A stretch of DNA of 64,000 nt from Pyricularia pennisetigena (GCF_004337985.1 NC_043742.1:620001-684000), one strand, 5' to 3'; positions 10,150 to 22,589 are shown, numbered from the stretch's first letter. Notes: generated by a model not told the origin, from the sequence alone. Program-made: numbers and translations.

Positions 10150-12000
10150 ACGTCGGGTACCCCCTGATGGCCACCCCCCCTGTTGGCCACCCAAAAATAA
10201 CAACACTTTTATTTTTATCCTCCAACTTCTATTATAAATATCTCGACGAGTTTTTCACTTTTGGATTTACTTTTTTCTCATCTTAATTTTTTAATTTGCA
10301 ATGAAGCAATATACCAAAAAGCAGCCCATTTTCGCCATTAAAAACGTTAATAATGGCGAATCAATTGCAAAAACCTCCCGAAAATAGGGTATACCTAAAA
10401 ATACATTTCGTGACCGTTTTTAAGGTTTTTAACCTTATAAATAAACACAAACCCCTTTTTAAAAGCTTTTTCCTAAACAGGAAAAGCATTTAACTAATTT
10501 GGTATTTACCCACATAACTTTGAAGTTTCCACCAACGCACCAAAAACTCCGTTTTTTTGCAAAACGAATTTTTCAGGCCGCCGGTAAAATATAAAATTTT
10601 GGAAAACGTTGGATGACCAGTTTTTTGGTTCATTAACCAATCCTGAAAACCCAAAGGCCCCGTCAAATAAAAACGCCCGGGCTAGTGGGACTATTACGGA
10701 AATAATTAAATTTTAGGGGTTTTATATTATTTACCCCGTTATTAACGATATTAAACCGGAAAATTGGTGGCATATGGACAAAACCGGCATAATGGAAGGT
10801 AAAGGATCTAAAAGCCTAATATTAGGTTGTAACGGAATCCGGCCGTTACAGCGGAAAAAACCCGGAACGCGGGGTTGGACGACTATAATCGAATATATAT
10901 CGGTTACGGGTATTACCCTCCCTCCCTTCGTTATATTTTGGGGAAAAAACGTATAATAATAATAGTTTCCAACGGATTTAAACCTTTTTAATAATTAACA
11001 ATTTTATGCAACCGAAAACGGGTGGACAAATAACGAAACGGCTATCGACTGGTTAAAAAGGGTGTTTATTCTGTATACCGAACCTAATACCCCTAAAAAA
11101 CGGTTATTAGTGCTCGACGGCCATAAATCATATATAACGGACGAATTTATATTTTCTTGCTTGCAAAATAATATTCAACCCGTATATTTACCCTTCTATT
11201 CGTCACAGGTACTCCAACCATTGGATTTATTGGCTTTTGGGCCGTTAAAAAAGGTTTATCGACGTTAATTTGGATTTATTAACCAATTTTGCTGTTTAAC
11301 AGTTGTTGGAAAAAGAAATTTCTTTTTTTGCTATAATATAACCAAATCGAAAGCATTTACAGCAAAAAACATTTAATGTGGGTGGTATATAAAGGGTTTA
11401 TAGCCGGTAAATTTAATTAAACCATTTTAAGCCCTTTTTTGTTCAAAAATAGCAACGCCAACGTTATAAAAAATAAGGATAACGGTTTATGGAGGGATAA
11501 AACACCGGAAAGCCCAACCCAAAAAATTAACGACCCGTTTTTACTTATTTGGAAAACCCTTAAAACGACCCGAAATATTCGATTTTAATTGCAAAGATTT
11601 TTCAATCCAATAAAACCAACGCTATTTTACGTCTTTTATTTGCAAAAATCCAAAAAAGGATCGAAACCAAAAATATATTTTCGGTTCACGCGCAGTAAAA
11701 AATCAATTTATTGGAAGCACAATTGGAGGCAATACGGCGGGCGAAAAAAGGGTAATTCGGGATCCAAACGAGCTTTTGGTTAGTAAACAACATATTATTG
11801 GATTGCAGGAAAATGATACAAAAAGTGTGGAATTTGTAGCTGATGAAAAAAAGGGTAATAAACCAGAGCAGCTTGAAAACGATGGTATTTTTGTGCGTTA
11901 ATAGTTCTATATTTAAATTAGTTTAGAAAAGTAGGTATTTCGTTGTTAGATTTTGAGGTGTGGCCAATAGCGGTGGTTCCCATTACGGGTGAACCTACGT
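10150..12000 (+). mobile_element. Fot-A, degraded Fot1/pogo-type DNA transposon
   Basis: A 1851-bp element with imperfect terminal inverted repeats: left ACGTCGGGTACCCCCTGATG, right end GGTGAACCTACGT. It is flanked by TA (10148-10149 and 12001-12002), the target of Tc1/mariner-Fot1 elements. It carries a ruined transposase gene. The left terminal repeat is nearly the same as that of the foldback MITEs at 1262 and 39834, so this family is a likely source of their mobility. It is inserted in Copia-3. Confidence 0.85.
10301..11901 (+). pseudogene. Fot-A transposase pseudogene
   Basis: Starts ATGAAGCAATATACC, aligned with the second methionine of the intact Fot-B transposase, and ends at the same GTGCGT-plus-stop. 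Several stops interrupt it (for example, the tryptophan codon of the KWGIP motif became TAG near 10388). The first catalytic block reads MDKTGIMEG instead of MDETGIMEG, and the second reads LDGHKSY instead of LDGHGSH; the PLDL block remains (about 11220). G-to-A and C-to-T changes dominate the disabling differences, as expected from RIP. It cannot be functional. Confidence 0.85.
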
Positions 12001-12706
12001 TAATAATATAAAAAGGGACGTGCGAAGCACTATTTCCCAACCTGCTTGCGTTGCTCCAAGTGGCATAAGACCGCACCGGCAAATAATACCTGTTAAATAA
12101 AGGGTCGCAGGACGCCAATTTTACAAATAGGCGATATTACCGCAATTAGCAAAGATTGAAAGGACGCGCGTACATTCCAAACTATAAACAAGGAGGGATA
12201 TAAAAGGAGTACGCCAAATTACTAGGCCCAAAAATAAGCAGATATTAGGACAAAAACGCAGATGTTTGTTTTATATATAAAAAGCAGAATTGTCGATTTT
12301 GGAAATATATCAAAAAGGAAAAGGGAAACACACGCTGAAAATACCACCAAGCGTGCGATATATTGGGCAAAGAATACGAGGACTTTAGTTAATTTTTAAC
12401 AAATTGGGAGGTAAGTAGGCCGCAGCCGCGTGACGATCTAAATAATATTAACCACGAGGACGACAATAAGAATGATAAATACCATTTCGCACAATTCCTG
12501 CAAAATTAGGAGTATATCCATTGCGAGACGGGCGGAAACATATATATAACAAAGTTAATATCATAAACAAACCAGTTTATATTGCATAACCAATATAATA
12601 TGATATATTAAAGTGAATTATGGGGTATAGGAGCAGTACGTATATCCATAGCCGGAAAGTGCCAGGTATTGGTATATTTGAAAAAAAAACCCGCGCGCAC
12701 GCATTA

Positions 12707-14564
12707 ACGTTGGGCTCCACATCTCCGACCCCCCTAAAGTCCGGCCCCTAAAAATATCTACTCAGCCACGTCAACCCTTTGTTTTATTTTATAAATATCT
12801 AGACGAATTTTTCACTTTAGAACTTGCATTTTGAAGATTCTTGCTCCAAACTTTCCAATGAAACAGTACACTGAAAATCAGCTTCTTGCTGCCATTTCTG
12901 ACATAAGAAATGGCAAATCAGTTCACAAAACCTCGCAAAAATGGGGTATTCCTCGGAGTACCCTTCACGATCGTTTAAAGGGGGCCCAGTCAATTCAACA
13001 AGCGAAAAGATTTTGTCAAAGGCTTTCACAGGAGCAGGAGACCTATTTGGCAGATTGGGTACTTGCGCAGGCCGCGTTAGGCCTTCCGCCAACGCATCAA
13101 GAACTACGCTATTTTGCGGAACGAATTCTTCAGGCCGCCGGAGAAAGAAAAAGCCTTGGGAAACATTGGGTTAGCCGTTTTATAGCCCGATATCCAATTT
13201 TGAAAACCCAAAGGCCCCGGCGAATAGAAAATGCCCGGGTTAATGGGGCTACAACCGAGGTAATTAAATCTTGGTGGTCCTATTTGAAAAATCCCGTTAT
13301 CGATACTATAAAACCGGCCAACCGTTGGAATATGGACGAAACAGGTATAATGGAAGGCAAAGGATCTAATGGCCTGGTGTTAGGGCGTAATAAAATCCGG
13401 CCATTACAGCGAAAAGAGCCTGGAACGCGGGGTTGGACGAGCATAATCGAATGTGTATCAGCTACGGGGGCTGTTATACCTCCCCTCGTTATATTTAAGG
13501 GGAAAAACGTACAGCAACAATGGTTTCCAGCTGATTTAAGTCCTTTCGATACCTGGCAATTTCATGCAACAGAAAACGGGTGGACAAATAATGAAACAGG
13601 TATCGAATGGTTAAAAAAGGTGTTTATTCCAAATACCCAACCTTTAACTCCTGAAAAGCGTTTATTAGTTCTCGACGGCCACGGATCACACGTCAGCGAC
13701 GAGTTTATGCTTGTTTGCCTCCAAAATAATATTCAGCTTTTATATTTACCTCCTCATTCGTCGCACGTTCTTCAACCGTTGGATTTATCGGTTTTTGGGC
13801 CGTTAAAGGAAGCTTATCGACGTCACCTGGGATTTGTAAACCAGTTTTGCTGTTCAACGGTTGTTGGGAAACGAAACTTTCTACTTTGCTATCGAAAAGC
13901 CAGATCAAAAGCATTTATAGCAAAAACCATTCAATCTGGTTGGCGTACGACGGGGTTATGGCCGGTGAACTTGGCAAAACCACTTTTAAACCCGTTTTTA
14001 TTAGAAAATAGCAACGCCAACGTCGAAAAAGGTAGAAATAACGGCTTCCAAAGGGATAAAACACCGGAAAGCCCAAACCAAAAAATTAACGACCAATCTT
14101 TACTTATTTGGAAAACCCCTAAAACGACCCGAGATATTCGACTTCAACTACAGGAAATTTCCCGGTCCGAAAAAAGTAACGCCACTTCACGGCTTTTGTT
14201 TGCAAAAGTCCAAAAAAGCTTCGAAACCAAGGATATCTTATTGGCTGAAGCTCAGCAAAAAATCAGTTTGTTAAAAGCAAAATTGGAGGCGGTACGGCCG
14301 GTCAAAAGGAAAAGGGTAATTCCGGATCCCAACGAGCTTTTGGTCAGCAAAAAAAACGTTTATGAAGCACAGGAAAATAATAGGGACTGTTTAGAGGATT
14401 TGAACGATGGAGAAGAGGTTAGCGAACCGGGAGAGCCTGACAATGATTGTATTATTGTGCGTTGATAGGTTTACATTTAAATCGGTTTATAAAAGGGGTA
14501 TTTCGTCGTTACATTTTTCAAGGGGGCCGGACTTTAGGGGGGTCGGAGATGTGGAGCCCAACGT
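12707..14564 (+). mobile_element. Fot-B, structurally intact Fot1/pogo DNA transposon
   Basis: A 1858-bp element with 42-bp terminal inverted repeats that match perfectly (12707-12748 against 14523-14564; outer bases ACGTTGGGCTCC, inner bases GTCCGGCCCC). It is flanked by TA on both sides (12705-12706 and 14565-14566), the expected 2-bp target duplication. It encodes one long transposase ORF without stops. It lies within the degraded Copia-3 interior, 706 bp from Fot-A. Perfect repeats plus an open frame imply a young insertion that has escaped RIP. Confidence 0.95.
12831..14465 (+). CDS. Fot1/pogo-family transposase (DDE superfamily), 544 aa, intact
   Basis: Cut-and-paste transposase acting in the nucleus on its own terminal repeats. 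The N-terminus has a psq-type helix-turn-helix (about residues 13-48, with KWGIPRSTLHDRL), then a CENP-B-type DNA-binding region (about 60-125). The DDE_1 catalytic core has aspartates at D169 (NMDETGIMEG), D282 (LDGHGSH) and D318 (LQPLDLSVFGPLKEAY). D282 and D318 are 35 residues apart, the DD35D spacing typical of Fot1. A basic KRKR at 492-495 looks like a nuclear localisation signal. The likely true start is the second ATG at 12858 (MKQYTENQ), because the Fot-A relic begins there and family members usually start just before this motif; that gives 535 aa. All catalytic residues are present. Confidence 0.93.
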   Translation: MKILAPNFPMKQYTENQLLAAISDIRNGKSVHKTSQKWGIPRSTLHDRLKGAQSIQQAKRFCQRLSQEQETYLADWVLAQAALGLPPTHQELRYFAERILQAAGERKSLGKHWVSRFIARYPILKTQRPRRIENARVNGATTEVIKSWWSYLKNPVIDTIKPANRWNMDETGIMEGKGSNGLVLGRNKIRPLQRKEPGTRGWTSIIECVSATGAVIPPLVIFKGKNVQQQWFPADLSPFDTWQFHATENGWTNNETGIEWLKKVFIPNTQPLTPEKRLLVLDGHGSHVSDEFMLVCLQNNIQLLYLPPHSSHVLQPLDLSVFGPLKEAYRRHLGFVNQFCCSTVVGKRNFLLCYRKARSKAFIAKTIQSGWRTTGLWPVNLAKPLLNPFLLENSNANVEKGRNNGFQRDKTPESPNQKINDQSLLIWKTPKTTRDIRLQLQEISRSEKSNATSRLLFAKVQKSFETKDILLAEAQQKISLLKAKLEAVRPVKRKRVIPDPNELLVSKKNVYEAQENNRDCLEDLNDGEEVSEPGEPDNDCIIVR

Positions 14565-14869
14565 TAACTGGACACCGTGATTAACAAAAATGCGATTTGA
14601 AGCAGGCGAAATTGCGCAAACCGTTGGAATTATAACCATGGAAAACGTATTGGGTACAATTATTTACCATATTTTGGATATATAAACCCCATTCCTATTT
14701 TATTTGCACGATACAAATAAACTTAAAACTTATTTCAATAATGTGGACAACGTTATTATACGCAAAAATGGTACTTAAATGCCAATGGTAAGGAATTGGG
14801 GACATTTATCTTTTAATATTAATTGTACGGAAGCGATGTTGTTTTTTACAAAATAAGAATTCCGAAAGT

Positions 14870-15500
14870 TATATATAAAGTTTGGCCACCTTTACACTGA
14901 AAAGTTAAATAAATTGATAAAAAAAGCAGTACACCAAAACGTGCGATAGGAAATCCTGGAAGAACTTACCACAATTTGCCACTCATACCAAATGCACGAC
15001 CCAATACCCCAACGATTTAGTTTTTTTATGAAAAACGAATGCGGATTTGATAATAAAAATATAATGGACGTATAATGAATGGATAAAAAATTAATGCTAT
15101 ACGTTATATATAATGCAATTGGATTCCAAATTGCCATGTTTGTAAAGGATATCTTTGCGCGAACAATTTGGAACGCACTATGTAGGACTTTAATTTATAT
15201 TTAGCTAAATCCACCAAATATTATTACGTACGACCCAGGGAAGAATTTCGCGTCGAAAATTTTTTTAGCAACCCAAATATATTGGGAATTGCATGCAAAA
15301 AAATACCTGTAAAGGCATATTGGGCATTAGGGAAAATAAAAGGCCCGCACGCTCCGTCAAAACGTGCTTAAGACATTTTTTCCCAGGATTTAAAAAATAA
15401 TGCGGACAACCAAATTACTTTGCAAATAACAGTTAAAACCCTAAACAATATAGCCGGGCCGGACGGACTAATCCCAATATTAATAGTTTTTAATACATAC
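14870..15500 (+). pseudogene. Copia-3 integrase remnant
   Basis: Read past stops, the plus strand gives FGHL (pre-integrase zinc-finger region) at about 14880, then DKKLMLYVIYNAIGFQIAMF, then DPGKNF (integrase core block), then TVKTLNNIAGPDGLIPILIV near 15430. This matches the Ty1/copia GAG-pre-integrase and integrase core, and the corresponding region of Copia-1. Many stops show the gene is dead. RT and RNase H are missing downstream. Confidence 0.7.
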
Positions 15501-15927
15501 CCCAATAATAACGAAAATTTAACATTATCAACAATTATTGCACAGCGTACAATATTGTTAGGAAAAACAAAAAAAGCGTTGGTAAAATAAAAAGCGGAGC
15601 TTGTTATTCATCGTGCGTTTGACACAAAAAGCGGACCGCGCGTACAAAATATGCTTACAATTACGTTGGGTAACGCAATGTGAATATAAACAGAAAACGA
15701 AAAATGGAAAGGACCGTACCAAATCCAGGCTGTAAATTAAACTGATATTACAGTTTTCACTAGCAATATACCCGGAATATTCCGCACGACGCATTGTAAA
15801 CCGCTTTACCGTGATTTGAAAGAGAAGGAAGCGCACAATGCGGATTAAAACCTGCCATAAAATAAATAAAAACCGCGCGCACAATTTACGCCATTAGCCC
15901 AACCAACGCACAACCCGGAGGTATATG

Positions 15928-16497
15928 ATTATGCTAATCATATGTGTTATTTAGCATGTAATGGGTCCACATTTATCTATATAGAAGCCACAGTAGATAG
16001 TGCCGAAATGGAGCTGTCGGGGTGTCGGATTTTCCGTTAAATTTTGTGTTGCAGGAGTTGCGATTCAAAGGGTTAGCGATTGGGGTTTACCTTATACCGG
16101 GTTTAACATCCACCCACCACCTACGAGTTAGCTACCCTGTCTCGGGTTGAAATTTTCACCAAATTAGCAAGTCAGTGCGAACCCAGAAATGGTTTATATA
16201 GAAATGAGGGTGTTTTTTTAACAACGCATACAAAATAATTTTTCGAAAAATCATGTGCGGGACCGGAACACTTTCAGGGATGCGGACCCCCATTTCGATG
16301 TCGGAAAATATAAAAGGGAAATAAAGCAAAGTTTCCCCTACCAATAAATTTAAACTATTAATTCCAAAATTAATAAACCATTTTAATGAATAATTTAGTG
16401 TATTAAACTCTATAATTACAGTTTTTTATCGCGCAATTAGCACCACGTCGCACTCAGATTAATACCTAAACTGTTGTAACAACCCATAGTATTAACA
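15928..16497 (-). repeat. LTR-4 copy (reverse orientation)
   Basis: About 570 bp matching LTR-4 in reverse, ending GTATTAACA. It contains GGAGCTGTCGGGGTGTCGGA and TGCGGACCCCCATTTCGATG. It separates truncated Copia-3 from Copia-2. No internal LTR-4 retroelement sequence is seen beside it. Confidence 0.75.
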
Positions 16498-17280
16498 GGT
16501 TATAAGCCCGGAAAGGTTTTAGTTTGTGCACCAAAATGCATTTTTCATAGCTGGAAAGCCTGAACTTTAGGTTTTATTTTGGTCATTATCGCATTTTTAC
16601 AGCACGTATGTTAACAAAAGTGTTGCTGTTTTTGTGCCAAATTGCTGGTTTTAGGCGCTAATCTAGCACCTAACCCCCTATATTAACAATAGGGATCGTT
16701 AAAAACTAACGTTCGATTTAAACCTAATTTTCAGGTATTGCAACGCTCGCTTGCATTGCAAATCGAACATTTTTTGGTGTGGTTCTTGTGGATCGTGCAC
16801 GCCATTGCAATTGGCTTAAAATTTTAATTAGGTTCACGTTAGCGAGTCAGGCCCAAAAACCCCTATATTTGTTAGTTAATAGCCCATTAAATTTCTAATA
16901 CGTTTAATGGGGTTTACAATATCCCACAAACCCGTTTAAATTTTAGCGAGTTTAGTAGGTTTTACAACAGCCCACAAACTCATTAACAGAATTACGTTAA
17001 TTGGCTCGTTACCCTGCACGATACCCTGCAGATTACCCTGCACCCACTTGGCGAATTGAATTCGTTACGTGCACCTGGATTGGTACAAATACCAGGGCAC
17101 CCACTAATTGCGGATTTTAGGGATTCTAACCCTGTATTTTAATGGACTTCGACCACTGAAAATAGCAATAAGCCCTGTTATGGGCATTGACAGTCCTATA
17201 ACCGTTAAAAGGCAAACGGTATAGCAAATCCTAGTTTTAATAGAGTATTTAACCTTAGGCTGATAGGTTGGTTAATTATT
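16498..17280 (+). other. Presumed Copia-2 5' LTR/leader, borders not resolved
   Basis: No ORF. The sequence is less AT-rich than its surroundings and includes three TACCCTGCA phrases at 17010-17042 and a GGTTTTACAACAGCCCACAAACTC-like doublet (about 16912 and 16962). Its position before Copia-2 gag suggests LTR plus leader, but I could not find a clean direct repeat of it near the 3' end of Copia-2 (about 39480-39833). Confidence 0.35.
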
Positions 17281-18600
17281 ATAATGAAAATAGCGAATTG
17301 CAACTATAATCCAAGCTACACTATAATGAAAAACAGCCCTATGTCGAGCCTTCCAGGCCCAGATGCAACAGGTACGGGGCCTAAACCCAGCCCAAACAAC
17401 GGTTTAACGGCTAAATTACAGACCTAAAACCTGCAATTAAAAGCGTTAATTACGCAAATAAATTAGTTTCAAAGCACATTTGCCCAATTAATTACCCTGC
17501 TAATCCTTAAAAGTGGTAATTTAACTAATTTTAACCGTAGTTCGGATGTTATACCCGCTACCCTACCTCCTAATTCACATCGTAACCTAATCTTAAGTAA
17601 CGGGATAGGTAAAAAACTATCGAAACGGGTATTTTCCTTCCCCGAAAATTGTAAATTGGTAACGGTTAGCAATTACAATTTAAGGAAACAGGCGTTAATA
17701 GTACAATTTAGGGCTATAAAAGCAGCGAAATCTATTGCCAACCCTAAAATTAGCTATACCTTGCCGGAATACGAGCAATTAATCCTATTATTGCTTATAA
17801 AAAACAGTTTAACCGAAATTCTTTTAAAATCCATTGCAAGGTATTCCAGCCCCGTAACGGTTTATAAAACCCTGAAAACAGCTATTTCGTTGCGCCCGAA
17901 ATTAATCGAGATTTATTATTTCGGGAATCCACGCTTTAATTGTTTCGAAATTTAAAAGATTAATACCAAAATTTAATAGTCGTTATAACTCCCTGGCAGC
18001 TTATTTAACGAATGTTAACATGTAAATTAACCCCGTAAGCCTATAAACTTAGTATTGACGGGCCCTGGAATGGGTATTCTCCACCTGGACCGAACGCCAA
18101 CGCAATACCCCACGTGTTTTGCGGGCTATAGGCCAAAATTGGGAAAAGCTAAATTTGCGATACCTTATAGCCAATTTTATATCCGGAAATTCGATTTTAA
18201 GGCTTTACAACGGCTAAGGGCGCTAAATATAGGTTTAAAGGTCGAAAATCAGTTTGAAAAAAGCGCTAAACAAGGGTTGAAAAGGAAAAGAATGGGCAGG
18301 AAACCACTTCTAAATCACGAAAAAAGGGTAAAAACCCTAATCCGGATTCTGCTTTTGCAAAAAATACTAAATCCTCCTCCAGCGAGTCAGCCGTTGGAAC
18401 GTCCAGAGTTTCCATGGATTTCGAATTATTTACGGGTTCGATTCCAGGTGGCGTGAACGAACACGCACCGTATAACGCCCTGGAAAAGGAGGTTAATTCC
18501 GTTATTAGCGGAATTATTAAATTAAATTCGGATTCGGATTCGGAACCCGATACCGGTAAAACGCTTAAACCATAAACCTGAACAGCTAACTTTAAAACCT
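17281..18600 (+). pseudogene. Copia-2 gag region (degraded)
   Basis: Two long partly open frames: 17656-17955 (99 aa; IKAAKSIANPKISYTLPEYE) and 18055-18456 (133 aa; Lys/Arg-rich end with GLKRKRMGRK). They lie immediately upstream of pre-integrase and integrase sequence in the same orientation, the gag position in Ty1/copia elements. I see no zinc knuckle with its cysteines intact. Assignment is mainly from position. Confidence 0.5.
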
Positions 18601-19080
18601 AAACGAAACCTGGACGCCGCGTAAAATGGGCACCTAAATTTTGGAAGCTAGGTTACCCTATCATATATAATATAGGTAATACGCACCATATTTTTGCAAA
18701 TAGGCAATTTTTACCAATTATACCCCCGGCTTAACAGTCGAAATCGGTATCGGAGGTGGCCCTGTTAGGCTCATAAACACCGGAATTATTGAAATACAGG
18801 TCCGTTACGGCCAAAAAGCTAACGAACTTGGAAAGGCTGCGTTAAATCACGTTCTATATATCCCCTCGTTTCGTATGAATATCGTCGATTGCCTTATAAA
18901 TTATAATATAGGGGGCGTATTATTAAAAAGGCCTCGTAGAATAAGGATTGCAAGGCGTGGGGACGTCTACATACCGCTAAACATTTGTTTTGTTTAAAGG
19001 TTAAATGCTGCGATATCCATATTCGAAATAGATTTATTTCGAATTACGCCTGTATAATAGGTAAGTAAAGCACCGCTTCT

Positions 19081-19976
19081 AAAATGGCTTTACACAGGGT
19101 TATAAAAGGTTACGCAACCCCTATGGCAATAAAGTTGAATATCATAAACCCTAAAGGGGATTACAAAACTTACATTAATTCGGAATTGGAAAAAAATACG
19201 GTAACGGAAAAGCTAAATCCTAAACAAAATACGGAAATAGCCGTAAATTCACCTGTAGCGCAAAACTTTAACGGTAAAAACCCTGCAAGTCCACGTGGAA
19301 TGGGGCCCCGCAAACCCGACAGGCCGCTAAGTAACCCTTTTATGCAATTTAATATAAAAGGGATTATTTCCGAAAAAAGGGTTTCTCACATTAAAAATCC
19401 GTTCTTAGAACCTCCTTTATTATCGGATTTAAAGCCAGCCCCTGTAAATTACCTCTTTTTAGGGCTAAAACGAATTACGGACGGCTGGTTAACCCCTAAA
19501 GGAGACGGAATTAGAGGTAATTGTAACGAAATCCAGGCCCAAAAAACCCTGCTATTACACAGGCGTTTGGGGCATATAGGGTTATTATTGCTAAAAAAAT
19601 CGTTAAAATTATGGAAGGTTTACCAAATTTCGACAAAATTAGGGCAATTACCTATATTACTTGCGTTAAAGCTATTTTTGGTAGGCGTACGAATAAAATC
19701 GCACTCCCTACACCTCCAAATATATTCGATTTTATAAAGGGTGATATAATAACCCTTAAACCTAATCCTTATATTAAAAAACCCGTATTTTTGTTACCAG
19801 TGGACCGAAAATCACGTTTTCGGTGGTCGATCCCATTACGAAATAAAGCCGGACCTAAGGTTTGTATGGTTATTAAGGGCTTTTTTAAGGTTTTAAAATC
19901 TACCTACGGGCGTTACCCCTTCAATCTTCAATCGAAAGGGGATACGAAATTAATGCAAAATTTTAAAATCGGTTGA
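19081..19976 (+). pseudogene. Copia-2 pre-integrase and integrase core (degraded)
   Basis: Overlapping frames give LLLHRRLGHIGLLLLKKSLK (the GAG-pre-integrase H-x-R-x-GH motif, about 19553-19612), then GDIITLKPNPYIKKPVFLLP (about 19740-19800) and DRKSRFRWS (about 19803). The integrase core follows: GFFKVLKSTYGRYP, with the expected HSDGG block mutated to QSKGD. A frame switch lies near 19611, where the two frames overlap. RIP stops and the lost catalytic aspartate make it dead. Confidence 0.75.
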
Positions 19977-21397
19977 TGAATAAAAATATTAATTCTAGGA
20001 TTTTAAACCCCTATAACCACGGCCGAAACGGCTCAACGGAACAGTCCGTTAAGGTTATTTAAGACAACCTTGAATTTATTACTATAGCGGCAGGGTTACC
20101 ATAATATTCATAATGTTATTTATTACCTGCCGTAGTTAATTCAATTAACCGTATAGCGGTAATCAATAGGGATTAAATACTTTACGAGGAATTGTATCCC
20201 GAATTTGAGCCTGGATTACCGTATCAGCCCCAGTAAGTGATTTTCGGGTTATAAGCACTGTATACCAGGCTATTATGCCGTTGGAACAACGCCAAAAATT
20301 TAATCATTCGGTTCATTGCACCGAAACGGTGAGGTTTTTAGCCCTTTGATCAAATTCCACAGCGTTAGTTTACGCAACCGCTAAACCGGCCGTACACAAA
20401 ACCTTTACCGTAAAAATTTCAAAGGGTATAACCGCTGAAAATTTGGCTATTCCAGGGGAAACGTAACAGATTTAAAAGGGGATATTAATTCTGAATCTGA
20501 AGACGAAATCAACAGCTTTCCAGCGGATAATTATCCCCTAAAAAGCCCTGAAAGAATAGGGTATTTACCACCTGTTATACGGCATTTATCACCTGGTACA
20601 GGGCATTTACGACCTTTTGCACCGCAGCTACCACTCGTTACAGGGCACTTAAACCTTGAAAATATAATACTGGCCAGGCCTGTACAGCCTACCGTTCCCC
20701 CCTTCAGGACCTATAACGGTAGCGGTACCTAACCTAGTACGTAAAACAGCAGCAATTGCGGTGTTGCTAACATTTAGAATAACGAATATGGAGTTAAATT
20801 CGCAGTTCGGAAACCCAAATTTAATGGATATAAATTACGTGCATTATTTTTGGTTTTAACCCAAAAATACACTAAAGAAAAAGCCCACTAAAAAAACGAG
20901 CGAAAGAGTTATTAATAGGCCCTGAATAGCCTTAAAAATACCAAATAGTTAACTGTTTTAACGTTTAAATTCGACCAAATCGTTACTGAAAAAACGTGCC
21001 GTTTTATCCCCAAACTTAAATAGCATACAGGCCGTGAGCTCACTTTTACCCAGCCGGTAGTTAATTTAAAAAGGATGAAAATAATAAGCCTATAAAATAC
21101 AAAACTAGGCTTGTTATGAGGGGGTTTTAACAGGTCAAAGGGTTAAATTATAACGAAACTTTCGCTAGCACCAATATACCACAAACCTGGCGTATATTAC
21201 TAATTATAACTAATCCATAAAATTGGGAAATTAAATCAATCGATTTCATCGGTGTCTTTTTAAAAAATGACCTTACCGACGTGGATATATATTTGCAAAT
21301 CCCAAACGGTTTTAACGAATGGGCTAAATTTTGTAACTCTACCACCGCTAAAGCTTTAGTGAAAACGGGTTATAATCCGAAATAATTGCAGGTTACA

Positions 21398-22152
21398 AGT
21401 TGGAAAAGGCGCTATCCGGTTTCAAACAGGCTCCAAGAAAATGGCCAAACAAGCTAGAAACCCTATTTTTTAAAAAAAGGTTTAAACCGTAAATCTTTAA
21501 TCCCGCTGTCGTTTACAACGTTGAATCCAAACATTTGATCGTTACTTTTGTAAACGATTACCTGCTAATAGGTCCTAAATTGAAAAATATTTTGGGTTTA
21601 ATAGCCCGTTGTAATAAAATATACGCGTTGGAAAACGATGGCCCTGCAACCTATTTTTTAGGTGTTCAAATAATAAGAATTGACTAAGCGGCTATTTTAA
21701 CTCTATTATAATCAATATGTAGCGAAAGCATTTACAACGTTCGAATTACTCAATTGCAAATCTTTATCTACTCCCTTATAACCGGGTGTGCTAAAATAAA
21801 ATGCGAGTACGCCCGTAATTGCGCTGGAAACCAAGTTACTACAGCGTATTATCGGCGTTTTAATAAATTTAATACTATTAACGCGCCCGGACATTGGTTC
21901 TGCGGTTGAGTGGCTTTTACGTTTTTTAACAAAAATTACTTTTATCCATTTAACAGCAGCTACAAACCTATTACCTTATTTAACGGATATTGAATCCTTA
22001 TTTATTTATTTCGAAAAGAAAGTATTTAAAGCTGAATTACCACCTCATTCTTTAATAGGGGATTTTGAAGGTTTTGAATTATTGGGTTTTAATAATAGCG
22101 ATTTTATCGGGGCTAGGGAAGACTTAAAATCCACCTACGGATATATGTATAC
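21398..22152 (+). pseudogene. Copia-2 reverse transcriptase and start of RNase H (degraded)
   Basis: From about 21398 the translation gives LEKALSGFKQAPRKWPNKLE, then FVNDYLLIGP (YVDD block), matching Ty1/copia RT and the fragment at 776-1261. By 22090 it reads LLGFNNSDFIGAREDLKSTY, the start of the copia RNase H (GFSDADWAGD..KSTSGY). It is interrupted at 22153 by Copia-1A and resumes at 39127. Confidence 0.8.
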
Positions 22153-22382
22153 TGTTGGAATAGAGGGAATCGCGGTCAAATGAACAATAGAGCGATAAAT
22201 CACGTGCAATGCCGCAGAGGCCACTTGCTCGTGACTAACCCGCCCAATTGCGAGTATAAGATGGAAGGACGTTCAAAAACTCACCTCTAGACAGTTTTAT
22301 AGAACAGACAATTGATATATATTTTTATACTCGCATAAAAACGTTTTATTAATCGATCGACATTACGAAAAACCTATTCACA
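22153..22382 (+). repeat. Copia-1A 5' LTR
   Basis: Starts TGTTGGAATAGAGG and ends CCTATTCACA; 230 bp. It contains the CACGTG-flanked GCCGCAGAGG segment and the conserved TTAATCGATCGACATTACG near the 3' end. It matches the 3' LTR at 38892 and both Copia-1B LTRs. Confidence 0.92.
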
Positions 22383-22589
22383 CTGCTTAATATTATTCAC
22401 GTAATATAGAAAAGCAAGATGAAGGGACTAACCGTTAATACCCTTAATTTATAAATGTTCAGGACCAATAGGATATCCCACAGTTAAGAAAGAAAGTCGT
22501 CCTAACTAGTCAAGAATTTTACATTGAACGGATAACGTTTTTACAAAACGTTACGTCAAAAAAGGAAATGATAATCGTAGTTTTACGAG

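Larger units (their letters stand above)
9192..15927 (+). mobile_element. Copia-3 copy 1 internal region (degraded, truncated before RT)
   Basis: Retrotransposon interior following the 5' LTR at 8900. A gag-like stretch lies at about 9600-10149. Sequence then resumes at 12003-12706 and 14565-15927, interrupted by two Fot1/pogo insertions at TA sites. Integrase homology follows the second insertion. No reverse transcriptase, RNase H or 3' LTR is found before LTR-4 cuts in at about 15928. All frames carry stops. Confidence 0.65.
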
